Of a stretch of 34,137 bases of DNA, positions 21,080-30,139 are shown piece by piece (the stretch's first letter is position 1; the number at the start of each line of letters is the position of its first letter). Below the pieces are notes generated by a model. That model made no database searches. It had not been told where the DNA came from and saw only the letters and a list, made by a program, of their open reading frames with translations. The position numbers and the translations under genes were made by a program. Origin of the DNA: Candidatus Poribacteria bacterium. GTDB lineage: Bacteria; Poribacteria; WGA-4E; WGA-3G. The stretch covers positions 1 through 34,137 of the forward strand of contig VXZK01000270.1 in assembly GCA_009845545.1 (NCBI GenBank). Reading direction: 5' to 3'.

Positions 21080-24000
21080 CTACCTTCCTTCTAAAACGTT
21101 GAAATAAGCATCTAATCCCTGACGAAATTCCTCTGGCAAGACGCGTCCTGCTTTGCCAGTTGCTTGTCTGGGTGAACGATTCTCAATAAAGGCTGTGCCG
21201 GTATCGTCTCCAATCCCCATAAGCCTCAAAGCAGCAGCAGTGGCTGGTGGTGCCGTTGTTATCGGAGGGGTATTTGGAATTCGGCACGTTTGGAGCAGAA
21301 TTTCAATCACTTCCGTTATCGCTGCAATCGCCTTGGGCCCTGTATCTGGTTCCGCGAGGATGTCTTCAACCTCATCCATAACGTCTGCGGCTGCCGTTAC
21401 TTTCGCGAGTTGTTGTTGGATGAGACGTTCCTCAGCGGTAGGCAAGAGGCTGATTTGGGCTGCGACTTCGCGGGTATCCTCGGTGAGCATAATCTGTGTA
21501 TCGTACAAATCGATACTCCGCTCAGTGTATGCGTCGGTGGTAATTGCTTCTTTCGCCTGTTCAAGTTCGCGCGTCTCCTCCCGCAGCTGGATCTCGCGGT
21601 CAATGATACGCAACACTTCCAAGACGATTTCGGGTGGTAGGTTTGGCAATTCCATCATGCCACCCTCTGGCGGTGGGCCATCAGGACGCGGATCCACCAG
21701 TTGTTCTGCCCATCGGTCCAGGGTATCCGCCCAAAATTCCGCCTCAATGGTAGATTGTCCGACGAAATTCTTGTTAATCGTTTTTGCGATGTCTTGTATC
21801 TGATTTGGGGCAAGTGCGTCTTGCATCTCCGAAAGCACCCGCAAGTAGTTCGGTGAGGGTCGGCGATCGGAATAAGCCACCATGTCTTGTATGATAGTAG
21901 ATACAGTTTCAGACTCGTTGGTCTCTCGTTCCGCCAAACGTTCCCGATCAGATTGATTGTTGAGGGCGGCGGTGCGGTCAAGACCGAAACTATCAAGATT
22001 GTTCAGGTCTACTGCGATATCAATCTGCTTTCGCGAGGCAGCTTTCAATCGCTTCACAAATGTGCTGTTTTCAAAGCTAACGAGCAACTTGCTCATCTCA
22101 TCTGCTAATTTAGCAAAAGCATCCAGCAATTCCTGCTGTTCTTCGACGGCTTCGAGGACGATATCCGCTGCTTGAGGTGCCGGTGTCTCTTCGTCTTCTG
22201 ACTTTTCAGTGTCCCTTCCGCTGCCCTTGAGCATGGTTGTAGGAATACGGAGACCCCCAACGATCTGCGGTGCCTGTCCTTCCTTTGCATCTTCACCCTT
22301 GTTGAATCCTGACTCAACGTCAGAGACAGTAGGTGTTGGATTGGCGGGGGTAAAACCGGGTTTACCACCCTGTGGCGGTTTGCTGCGGTCTACGCTGACG
22401 CCCTTGCCGGGTTTGTTCGGATCCTCTGGAATTTCATCCAAACTTTCAGGTGGCAGGATACTGTCAGGTCCGTACTTCTCCACCTTTGCCGAGTCGTTCG
22501 GTTCGCCTTCCGTAGACGCTTGCTGCCCTTGCGCTGCTTGACCTCCCTGTGCTTCGCTATCGGTAGGTTCACCAGCGGAAGCGGGTTCAGCAGGTGCCCC
22601 CGGTGCCTCAGCAGCACGCGAAAGTAGGTCTGCGACAGAAGGCATCCTCTGTCCAGCGATTTCATCTAACTGCTCAATTATATCTCCCCACGCCTCCAGT
22701 TGTTCTGCATCAAATTCTTCATTCTTTGCTGCTTCTTGAACCAACGCTGTGCCGGTTTCGACCAGGCTGTCAAGTCTTGCTGCGTTGGCGCGTTCTGCGG
22801 CAGCTTGTTCTTGGATTCTCTTGCGCTGCGCGGGATCGTCCAGTGTTTCTGGTGGCAGGTCGCGTAGTTCGCGGTTGATTTGATGGAGCTGCAACTCTTT
22901 GTCGTGGACATCCTTTGCGGCACCCGTCCAGAGTTGCATTTGTCCGACTAACCACTTGAAGTGTTCTGATGGCGTAAGCACATGGAGGACGAGGTGCGAT
23001 GAATAGATGCGATCACGGTTAGGTAGATAGTCTTCTGCATAGGCACGCAACCGGAGACTCTGCGGTTTCACACGCTCACGTTTCGGCGAAAATGTGGCAG
23101 CGACGCTCAAGGTGTCCGCAGTCGGTGTCCCTGCGGATACTATTTTCTCGCCGCTGGTGGGTTCGGGATTGTGAATCGGATTGCGGATACCTTCCCATTC
23201 TAAGCCGATCCGTTTCACACCAAAATCGTCCGCTGCCTGAATCTCAAAAGCAATTACTTCATTAGAAATGACGACTTGATTGTTCTTTAATTTATTTAAA
23301 GCGACCGTTGGTGCTTCATCATTGAGTGCCTCAAACCGTAGCACTTGTGGTTCGCGTGCGGCGAGTCCGAAGCGATCCCGCCATGTCAGGTGCATTTCTG
23401 TCGTCGTCTCTACCGATATCGGTTCGGTCGTCACGCGCGCCCCGTCCACTTTTTGGGGGCGATTGTTCAAAGTTGCTTCTGACAGTTCACGTGTAGTTGT
23501 TACTTCTAAAGTAGCAGTACTGCCCTTCACTAAGTTCACGGTTCCGCCGCGTACATCATCTATTCGTGGTTCTTGGCGTTGTAGATAGTCGGGCAATTGG
23601 ACTTTAGCAGTGAGGTCTTTGAGCGCGGGGCGCAATTTGGGTTCAACTGGAATAGAACGCCGTGCGTCTCCAACCCGGAGTGCGACGGTTCCCTCCTTGG
23701 TTTGCGGCGGTAACTGAAATTTGTAGGATGCCGCGTCGCGTTCGACAACGATGGGGGGCTGATCAGCGTATCGTGCTTCGCCCGACTCAGGTTTCCATGG
23801 AGAATCCTCTTTAAGACGGGCTTCAACATCGAAGGGTTCCGCATAAGCGACGACGCGACGATCTGTGTCGCCTTCTAACTGTGCGAAGGTATACCGTTCC
23901 ACGTTTCGCCACGGGGTCAGCCATCGTGCGAGTGTGTTCCGGCTCGTTGCGGGAATCACAAGGATCCCGATAACAACCAGTATTATGGGGATACCTGCCG

Positions 24001-24499
24001 CCCATGCCCAACGACGATGTCGGGGATTCGGGACAGCATCTGCCAGATTATGTTTTGCCACCTCGGCATCAACTTGCCGCATCGCTGCCTCAACTAAAGC
24101 GGGACTTGCTGATTTATCTGACCTATTGGACGCGAGTTCGACGATACCGAGTACATGATCGCCGAAACGTGGAAACTTATGCTGCAACAGCCGAGCGATG
24201 CCTTCCAAGCTCCGATGCCGCCATACCCAATTATAGTATTTTAAGGGCCAAAAGAACACCATCCCCACCATTCCAGTGAGTAGGATAAGTACCCGCAAAA
24301 GCGTAGGCGTATCAAACAAGCGGTCTAAGCCAAACACGACAAGATACGAAATCATGATGCCGAAGATCGCCGCCAGTGTTCCTTCGGTGAGCTTGATTAT
24401 CCATACCCTTTTCCGATACTGTTCCAATGCGTCCTGCATACGCGGTGGTAAGCCAACCGTATCTTTTTCTGATCTTGTTTTTTCTTGTGTCTGGTTCAT
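21080..24499 (-). CDS. Large membrane-anchored DUF4175-like protein
   Basis: 1139 residues. Two hydrophobic segments (about 41-59 and 66-84) and a third (about 168-185) place the N-terminus in the membrane. Next is a beta-rich region (VAYAEPFDVEARL to RDRFGLAAREP), then alpha-helical coiled segments, a low-complexity Gln/Gly/Pro-rich region (about 600-750), and a helical C-terminus rich in Glu and Gln. The layout matches DUF4175-type proteins found beside MoxR/vWA genes in Planctomycetes and Proteobacteria; their role is not established. AAGGAG precedes the ATG. The 36-base gap after the Gfo/Idh gene contains a heptad repeat. Confidence 0.7.
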   Translation of the reverse strand: MNQTQEKTRSEKDTVGLPPRMQDALEQYRKRVWIIKLTEGTLAAIFGIMISYLVVFGLDRLFDTPTLLRVLILLTGMVGMVFFWPLKYYNWVWRHRSLEGIARLLQHKFPRFGDHVLGIVELASNRSDKSASPALVEAAMRQVDAEVAKHNLADAVPNPRHRRWAWAAGIPIILVVIGILVIPATSRNTLARWLTPWRNVERYTFAQLEGDTDRRVVAYAEPFDVEARLKEDSPWKPESGEARYADQPPIVVERDAASYKFQLPPQTKEGTVALRVGDARRSIPVEPKLRPALKDLTAKVQLPDYLQRQEPRIDDVRGGTVNLVKGSTATLEVTTTRELSEATLNNRPQKVDGARVTTEPISVETTTEMHLTWRDRFGLAAREPQVLRFEALNDEAPTVALNKLKNNQVVISNEVIAFEIQAADDFGVKRIGLEWEGIRNPIHNPEPTSGEKIVSAGTPTADTLSVAATFSPKRERVKPQSLRLRAYAEDYLPNRDRIYSSHLVLHVLTPSEHFKWLVGQMQLWTGAAKDVHDKELQLHQINRELRDLPPETLDDPAQRKRIQEQAAAERANAARLDSLVETGTALVQEAAKNEEFDAEQLEAWGDIIEQLDEIAGQRMPSVADLLSRAAEAPGAPAEPASAGEPTDSEAQGGQAAQGQQASTEGEPNDSAKVEKYGPDSILPPESLDEIPEDPNKPGKGVSVDRSKPPQGGKPGFTPANPTPTVSDVESGFNKGEDAKEGQAPQIVGGLRIPTTMLKGSGRDTEKSEDEETPAPQAADIVLEAVEEQQELLDAFAKLADEMSKLLVSFENSTFVKRLKAASRKQIDIAVDLNNLDSFGLDRTAALNNQSDRERLAERETNESETVSTIIQDMVAYSDRRPSPNYLRVLSEMQDALAPNQIQDIAKTINKNFVGQSTIEAEFWADTLDRWAEQLVDPRPDGPPPEGGMMELPNLPPEIVLEVLRIIDREIQLREETRELEQAKEAITTDAYTERSIDLYDTQIMLTEDTREVAAQISLLPTAEERLIQQQLAKVTAAADVMDEVEDILAEPDTGPKAIAAITEVIEILLQTCRIPNTPPITTAPPATAAALRLMGIGDDTGTAFIENRSPRQATGKAGRVLPEEFRQGLDAYFNVLEGR

Positions 24500-24513
24500 C
24501 GGAAATCTCCTTG

Positions 24514-24542
24514 TAGTAAGAACTATTAACTACTTCTATACC
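24514..24542. repeat. Short heptad repeat at the Gfo/Idh stop codon
   Basis: AGTAAGA, (one base) ACTATTA, ACTACTT and CTATACC run in 7-base steps and overlap the TAG stop of the oxidoreductase (24536-24538). The ACTATTA unit is the same as in the 3117-3151 array. Confidence 0.5.
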
Positions 24543-25552
24543 CACCCGTCATCAATCATCAATGTCAATGGGGATTCCATCTCTTCAAGGGGTAGATGAA
24601 TCCGTTGTCGTTTCCGGGACGATTCATAAATTGCCATAAGGAGTTCTAAGGAGGCGTATCCTTGAAAACCGCTTGAACAGTGTTCACGGTTCTCCTCAAT
24701 AGCTGCAATCAGATCTTGTACAGGGCTAATTTCCGAAGGTAATTCCGCTGTCACCCACGCGCCTTCGGATTGCTGGTTACGGATGCGGAGTGCCGGTCCA
24801 CCTGGAGCTGCCAGTTCAATCTCACCTTCTGTTCCATAGCAGTAAATATGGTGATAACCGGGTGCGGTGTCGCTACCGGATTCAATGATCCCTCGTACAT
24901 TGTCTTCAAATTTGAAGTACCCGATCGCGAAATCCTCGGAGTGCAGATCATATTTGGTCGGCGTGCCGATCCGTTCGATTTGACCGATCACCCAACTCAC
25001 CGGACGGTCCCCGTAAATAAATCGCATCAGATCGACGGTATGTGTGGCATTGTCTTTCAGGTCGCCCCCGCCACAGATGGCGTGAATTCGGAAAAGTTCA
25101 CCGATTTGACCTTCGGCAATCATCTGTTTTGCGACGACATAAGGCGCGTTAAACCGCAGCTGATGGTCAATCGCTAATTTCACATTGTGCTGTGAACACG
25201 TCTCAAGCATCTCTCGTGCCTGTCCGAGATTTTCCGCCATCGGTTTTTCAGAAAGAATCCCTTTGACACCGCTCCCAGGTTGTGACAAACGTGCGACTTC
25301 AATCACGACCGGCGCGTGCATTTTCGGACGCGTACAGACCGAAACAATATCAATATCTTCTGTCTCGAGCATCTCAATGTAATCGGTATACTGTTTTTCG
25401 ACCTCGTATTGTTCGCCGTAGGCTTTCACGCGCGTTTCGTCAATGTCGGAAATTGCAGTTAGTGTTGCTCTCGGCTCCTTCAGATACCATCCAGTGTGCA
25501 TGTGAGAGATACCACCGCAACCGATTATTGCCACTTTATAATTCTTGCTCAT
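24536..25552 (-). CDS. Gfo/Idh/MocA-family NAD(P)-dependent oxidoreductase
   Basis: 338 residues, standard length. An N-terminal Rossmann motif is present (VAIIGCGGISHMH, residues 7-19), and EKP (102-104) has the conserved Lys of the family. The C-terminal alpha/beta substrate domain (GGGDLKDNATHTVDLMRFIYGD, with a His typical of sugar-binding members) follows. Members oxidise or reduce sugars, inositols and related polyols; the substrate here is unknown. A strong promoter lies upstream (25636-25664) and a ribosome site AAGGAA precedes the ATG, so it can be expressed apart from the vWA genes before it. Confidence 0.92.
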   Translation of the reverse strand: MSKNYKVAIIGCGGISHMHTGWYLKEPRATLTAISDIDETRVKAYGEQYEVEKQYTDYIEMLETEDIDIVSVCTRPKMHAPVVIEVARLSQPGSGVKGILSEKPMAENLGQAREMLETCSQHNVKLAIDHQLRFNAPYVVAKQMIAEGQIGELFRIHAICGGGDLKDNATHTVDLMRFIYGDRPVSWVIGQIERIGTPTKYDLHSEDFAIGYFKFEDNVRGIIESGSDTAPGYHHIYCYGTEGEIELAAPGGPALRIRNQQSEGAWVTAELPSEISPVQDLIAAIEENREHCSSGFQGYASLELLMAIYESSRKRQRIHLPLEEMESPLTLMIDDGWV

Positions 25553-25588
25553 TAGAATAAATTCCTTCCCTGCTTCTGGTTCAGGATT

Positions 25589-25609
25589 GGTCGTTGGTTA
25601 TCGGTTTGG
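25589..25609. repeat. Short heptad repeat upstream of the Gfo/Idh gene
   Basis: GGTCGTT, GGTTATC and GGTTTGG follow a 7-base period. They lie between the promoter and the start codon. Confidence 0.4.
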
Positions 25610-25635
25610 TCTCCGTATTCACCTCTTGATAGTAT

Positions 25636-25664
25636 ATCATACCACGTTTTATGGAAGGTGTCTA
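25636..25664 (-). promoter_or_regulatory. Sigma-70-like promoter inside the cluster
   Basis: On the minus strand TAGACA (25664-25659, 5 of 6) and TATGAT (25641-25636, 5 of 6) are spaced exactly 17 bases. The transcript would start near 25629, about 77 bases before the Gfo/Idh start, giving the downstream half of the cluster its own expression. Confidence 0.55.
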
Positions 25665-25679
25665 TTGCTTTCATTAAGT

Positions 25680-27887
25680 TTAGATTGCGCCGTTCATTTT
25701 TCTCGCTACCCAGAATGCTCCGAGTAGAAAAACTAAAATGCCCGCCCAGATTGGATGCGCCCATATCCGTGTGCGATGCACAGTTGGTGCTGGCTCTGGT
25801 AAGGCGGCGAGGTGCTCCAGTAGACTCGGCACTTCGGAAACCGGTACTAATTTGCCCTCGGTAATCTTAGCGATTTCGTCTAATACATCAAACCGTGCCA
25901 AACGTCCTTGTTGTTCCCGATTTAAGCCTTGTACTGATAGATCCGTCTGAACAGAGGCACCGGTTTCACTACTACTTGCAATGAGGCGATAGTTCCCGGG
26001 TTCTTTCGGTACAAACGAACCCACGAACAACCCCGCCAAATCCTCTGTGCCCGGCTGAAGTCGGATTGTCTGCGTTTTGCCCGATGGCGAAATCGCCTGT
26101 ACCACAACCGAACCACTATCTAAGGGCCCGCCGACGTTGTCAATAGCGTTGGCATTTAACGTCAACACGTCATCGACGTTGGGTCGGTCGGGTGAGTAAA
26201 ACAGCCGTATTGCTTCGCTTTGTGCCATCTGTCGTCGGTATGCCATCCATCGCGCGACTTGACTCCAGAAACGATAGTGGTACCTATCCTCAACACCGTG
26301 CCGCCAACGCCAAGCGCTGTCTGTCCCCATAAATAACACTTTACCGGCACCAAACGTCTTGGTCACGATTAATGGCACTCGTCCGGAGGCAGTCGCGACT
26401 TGATCGTGTACTGCAAGCGTCTCGGTTCCGGCCTTGGCTCGCTGGACTCCGGTGTGCCAGAAAAACCCGGGTAACTTGCGCCACACCTCGCCGTTGTCTT
26501 GGTCGGTATCTCCGAGACGGGTTAGCAAACTTCGTTGTCCGGACTGAGTGAGTGCGAAATATCCCTGTATATTCGAGCCGACACCTTGCGGTGTTGCTGG
26601 GTCTAAGACCACAGGATAGAGATCGGCAAGTGGACCGGCAATTAACGAATCGTGAGATCCTGAACGTCCTGGCATAAAGACGATACCTGAAGCTTGGGCA
26701 CTGACTAACTTCCGCAATTCCCGTGCTTGTTCGACTGTTAATTGGTCTTCTCTCACACCGACATCGCCAAGAAACACAACGTCATAACGACTCAGTTCCC
26801 TCGCGTCAGGAAAACGTTTAATATAAGTGCGACCGCCGCCGACATTCGGCAGCTCTGGATGAAAGAGGAGACATGTTACTTCAACGCCGGGATCCCGTTC
26901 TAAAGCGTTCCGTAAATATCGATACTCCCACCGCGGATAGGATTCGATGACAAGGACTTTCAATTGTTCCTCGCGTATTGATATGGGTGCGGATATCTCA
27001 TTATTTTCGGGTATCAATTCCTCGGCATCCGGTGCGACACGCAGGTTTAACGTGTAGTTTTCTGTCGCTGAAGGTGTCCAGACAATATTATCTTGTGCCT
27101 GACTCATGGCGGGGACGCTGACAACCTTGGTAACCGTCGCCTCGTTATTGACCCTGAGTGTAACGCTCACATCTCGATCCTGGCCCAGGGTGCTACGGAC
27201 AACAAACGGAATGCGCAGCTGCTTATTTGTCACTCCAAAAGTCGGCGCGTCCATCCGGACTAACTCGATATCCGGTAGCGGTACCTTACTACCGACCCCT
27301 ACTGCGAAGACGGGAATCCCTTTCATCCGAAACCGTGTGGCTGCCTCGACCGGGGAGTTGCCGACATTCCAATCACCGTCCGATAGCAGCACCACACCGC
27401 GAAGATTTGCCTGATTGTCTAGGACGTGTGACAGTCCAGCATTCAAATCTGTTGCTTCTTCTGCTGGGTCCAACTGTGAAGAGAACGGTTCAAACACCAC
27501 ATTGAGATCGCTCGCCTCTGTGGGTTTCCAGACTTCCTCGGACATCAGCGGTTGAATTGTCTCAGCGCGGCTTTTGCGTTCGCTGGAGATATCTTGGTTG
27601 TCGAAGACATCCCGTGTCTCCATGCTTTTCGATTGGTCCCAAAGCACCGCGAGCGTTGAACGTCGATCCGGCGGTTGTATCTTCAACCATTCGGGTTGAT
27701 TCAGCGTAGTAACCACTAAACATACCAGTACAAAACGCAGCAATTCAAGCCATCCGGTTTGCATGCGATACCCGCTGCGGTGCCATGCCAACCAGCAGAG
27801 GACACCGGTCCCCGCCACGATAAGCAGTCCTAAGACCATGATGGAACTGCTTGAGAGAAATTCAAGGCTCCCTTGTTGTTCTTGCAT
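25680..27887 (-). CDS. Membrane protein with vWA and glutamine-amidotransferase-like domains
   Basis: 735 residues. Two N-terminal hydrophobic segments (about 15-35 and 47-62) precede a vWA domain with an intact MIDAS (DQSKS, residues 84-88; LLSDGDWNVGN later). A beta-sandwich region follows, then a domain resembling class I glutamine amidotransferases (LKVLVIESYPRWEYRYL, YDVVFLGDV, FGAGKVLFMGTDSAWRWRHG), and finally a C-terminal membrane segment (WAGILVFLLGAFW). The amidotransferase Cys-His-Glu triad is not evident, so it is probably non-catalytic. This type is a standard partner in MoxR-DUF58-BatA clusters. GGAG lies 8 bases before the ATG. Confidence 0.85.
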   Translation of the reverse strand: MQEQQGSLEFLSSSSIMVLGLLIVAGTGVLCWLAWHRSGYRMQTGWLELLRFVLVCLVVTTLNQPEWLKIQPPDRRSTLAVLWDQSKSMETRDVFDNQDISSERKSRAETIQPLMSEEVWKPTEASDLNVVFEPFSSQLDPAEEATDLNAGLSHVLDNQANLRGVVLLSDGDWNVGNSPVEAATRFRMKGIPVFAVGVGSKVPLPDIELVRMDAPTFGVTNKQLRIPFVVRSTLGQDRDVSVTLRVNNEATVTKVVSVPAMSQAQDNIVWTPSATENYTLNLRVAPDAEELIPENNEISAPISIREEQLKVLVIESYPRWEYRYLRNALERDPGVEVTCLLFHPELPNVGGGRTYIKRFPDARELSRYDVVFLGDVGVREDQLTVEQARELRKLVSAQASGIVFMPGRSGSHDSLIAGPLADLYPVVLDPATPQGVGSNIQGYFALTQSGQRSLLTRLGDTDQDNGEVWRKLPGFFWHTGVQRAKAGTETLAVHDQVATASGRVPLIVTKTFGAGKVLFMGTDSAWRWRHGVEDRYHYRFWSQVARWMAYRRQMAQSEAIRLFYSPDRPNVDDVLTLNANAIDNVGGPLDSGSVVVQAISPSGKTQTIRLQPGTEDLAGLFVGSFVPKEPGNYRLIASSSETGASVQTDLSVQGLNREQQGRLARFDVLDEIAKITEGKLVPVSEVPSLLEHLAALPEPAPTVHRTRIWAHPIWAGILVFLLGAFWVARKMNGAI

Positions 27888-27894
27888 TCTGATG

Positions 27895-27995
27895 TCTCCG
27901 ATTATTAGCCATCAGCAATCAGCCGTCAGCAAAGAAGCGTCTGACTTAATCAGAAGTCTCTTAACTGACTGCTGAAAGCCGATAGCCAATGACTA
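27895..27995. repeat. Heptanucleotide repeat element between two vWA genes
   Basis: Read on the minus strand it starts at the TAG stop (27995): TAGTCAT, TGGCTAT, CGGCTTT, CAGCAGT, CAGTTAA. After a 29-base core come TGCTGAC, GGCTGAT, TGCTGAT, GGCTAAT. The first unit is identical to that at 2993-2999, and the core shares AATCAGAA..CTCTTAACT with the 3100-3123 region. Confidence 0.7.
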
Positions 27996-30014
27996 CTCCA
28001 TGCTGCCATCTGCGACTGCGAGGTCGATGAGAGGGGTGTCTTCCGTTTTCCTGCTTGGTAAACTTAGGACTGCCTCTAAAATGAGTGCTAACGCCATTGC
28101 GATGAGGAAGATACGCCAGAGTTCACTCGCTAAGGCGGATGTGTCTCCGACATCAACATCAATTCTTCGGTACGACAGTCCATCAAACAGCGCATCCACC
28201 GTTTCAACAGGTGATGTCTTGGCATTGTCCTCAGCGTAGCTACGGTTCACGGCTACCCAATGTTCTCCTTCACGATAGACACCGGCATGCAATTCGCGCT
28301 GTGAAAGGGACGCTGTATTCTCAGCAGGAGCTACCGATTCCCACTGATCTCGATCTGCAAGCACACCAACTCCGGCATCGCGTTGCGCTGCGGCGGCCAA
28401 TGTGAGACACCCTTCAGTCAATGCCCGCTGTAGCATGATATAAAACACGATACCGTCCCGCTCGAGAGAAGAGTATTGTGCGGTGGGTAGCGTACTACAG
28501 AAATAAATTGCTCCGTGATCGGTAGGTACACGGGTTAATAGGGCGGTCTCATCGTCAAACCTTGCCAAGGGTGTTCCAGGACTCTCAAGGGTTCGGTAAC
28601 GATAGGTACGGAGTCCGTTCAAAGGCAAGGTGTCCCCGCTCTCCACATGTGCCAGTAGATCGGTATCGCCACGCCACCATGCGATTTTGGCGACCTCCTG
28701 ACCGTCAGCGGCCTGCCAGTCGCCCCAGTGTGAGTTGAACAGTTGTTCACCAGCGTGCTGTGCGGGTGGAAAGAACATAACCACACGCCTGCTGTTGACG
28801 AAGTGCTCGATCTGTTCCGCTACCAATCCACTCGGTAGTGCCCCTTGCCAGATCAAAAGTCCCGTACTTTCCCAGTCAATCTCTGCGACTCGGTTTACAG
28901 GAATCACGTCTGCCTGATGTTGTAGTCGAGGATCTAATGGAATAGCAAGTGCCTGTCGGAACGCTTCGCCGATCCTTTTATCATCACTGACGACGACTGT
29001 CTTTCGCACCGGTGGTTCTGAAAAGACGAAGAAAAACCGATTATCCAAAGGGTTCGCATCACCCGGTAAACTCACGGATCCCCAACCTGAACTGAGTTTG
29101 GTATCAATAGGGATACGATGTCCTTGTAAAGAGGCACCGAGTGTGTCAAGTTCCACTTCAACGACAGACTGGATGTTGTTGACTTCAAACTCAATCGGTA
29201 CTCGCCGCGTGCCACGGTTATTCCGATTTGTCCGCACCATTACATCAAGAATGAGTTCCGCATCATTGCCACGTTTCCACCGTTGCACGTTTTCCACTCG
29301 GACGGACAAGTTGTTTGAAGGCGGATCTGTGTACGCCAATAAGAAATGATGCACACCCTCTAATTGGGCAAATGCTTTGCTTATAGCATTCCAACGACCA
29401 CTATGAACGTCCCAATCGTTTTCGTTCAAGTCCGAACAGATCCATATTTCGGCGCGTCCCGATTCATTTGCTTTGAGGTACGCTAACGCCGTTTCAAGCA
29501 TACTTGGGATATTTGCGCTGGTGGCACTTGTACCGGTCATAGGTAGGTTCAATAAAGCCTTCGGTGAATCCACTTCCTGCATCTGACCGCTGGCACTATC
29601 AATCAGAAGCAAGTGTGTTCCGTAGTCACCTTGTTCCAGTAATTGTGCGAGTCTCTTCAGTGCCGTCGATCTTTTGGACTCACCTGCCTGCAGGTCTTGC
29701 ATTTCCATACTGGCGGAGCGATCGAGAAGAATCAGCGTGGCATCCGGCTTACTCAATCCGACGCTTCCTAACCATCCGCCGGAGAGTGGTCGGCTAATGG
29801 CGAAAATCAAAGCCCCGATAGCGAGTACGCGCATGAGTAGGATAAGCAGATGCCGAAGGCGTGCCATGCCTCTACTCATACGCTTTGCACGCATTAAGAA
29901 CATCATCGCCGCCCAAGGAATTGTACGGTGCCGTTGCTGATTGATTAAATGGATGATGATTGGCAACGCCATCAAGGGAAGCGCGATTAATGCTAACGGT
30001 TGCAAAAAACTCAT
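27993..30014 (-). CDS. BatA-like membrane protein with vWA domain
   Basis: 673 residues. The N-terminal 80 residues form the BatA signature: a first helix (PLALIALPLMALPIIIHLI), an amphipathic RHRTIPWAAMMFL segment, and a second helix (HLLILLMRVLAIGALIF) before ISRPL. A vWA domain follows with MIDAS DRSAS (98-102). The middle is beta-rich, and a single membrane helix (FLIAMALALILEAVL) is near the C-terminus, leaving most of the protein outside or in the periplasm between anchors. It probably acts with the MoxR ATPase in envelope or metal-centre maintenance; this is inferred from family context. The ribosome site is weak (AAGG, 12 bases upstream). Confidence 0.87.
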   Translation of the reverse strand: MSFLQPLALIALPLMALPIIIHLINQQRHRTIPWAAMMFLMRAKRMSRGMARLRHLLILLMRVLAIGALIFAISRPLSGGWLGSVGLSKPDATLILLDRSASMEMQDLQAGESKRSTALKRLAQLLEQGDYGTHLLLIDSASGQMQEVDSPKALLNLPMTGTSATSANIPSMLETALAYLKANESGRAEIWICSDLNENDWDVHSGRWNAISKAFAQLEGVHHFLLAYTDPPSNNLSVRVENVQRWKRGNDAELILDVMVRTNRNNRGTRRVPIEFEVNNIQSVVEVELDTLGASLQGHRIPIDTKLSSGWGSVSLPGDANPLDNRFFFVFSEPPVRKTVVVSDDKRIGEAFRQALAIPLDPRLQHQADVIPVNRVAEIDWESTGLLIWQGALPSGLVAEQIEHFVNSRRVVMFFPPAQHAGEQLFNSHWGDWQAADGQEVAKIAWWRGDTDLLAHVESGDTLPLNGLRTYRYRTLESPGTPLARFDDETALLTRVPTDHGAIYFCSTLPTAQYSSLERDGIVFYIMLQRALTEGCLTLAAAAQRDAGVGVLADRDQWESVAPAENTASLSQRELHAGVYREGEHWVAVNRSYAEDNAKTSPVETVDALFDGLSYRRIDVDVGDTSALASELWRIFLIAMALALILEAVLSLPSRKTEDTPLIDLAVADGSME

Positions 30015-30139
30015 ATTTTTAATTTACCTTGCGGTTCGTTGAGGCGGTTTTTGGGAAAAAAGTTCCTCTCCGTATACCCGCCCTCCATTTCATTACGGGC
30101 TTACGTTTTGGATTTTTTCACCAGACTGATAACTACGCT

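Noticed and set aside
21153..21803. 216-codon plus frame antisense to the DUF4175-like gene
   Set aside because: It is a Ser/Val-rich shadow of a helical Glu/Ala-rich coding sequence on the minus strand, with no ribosome site.
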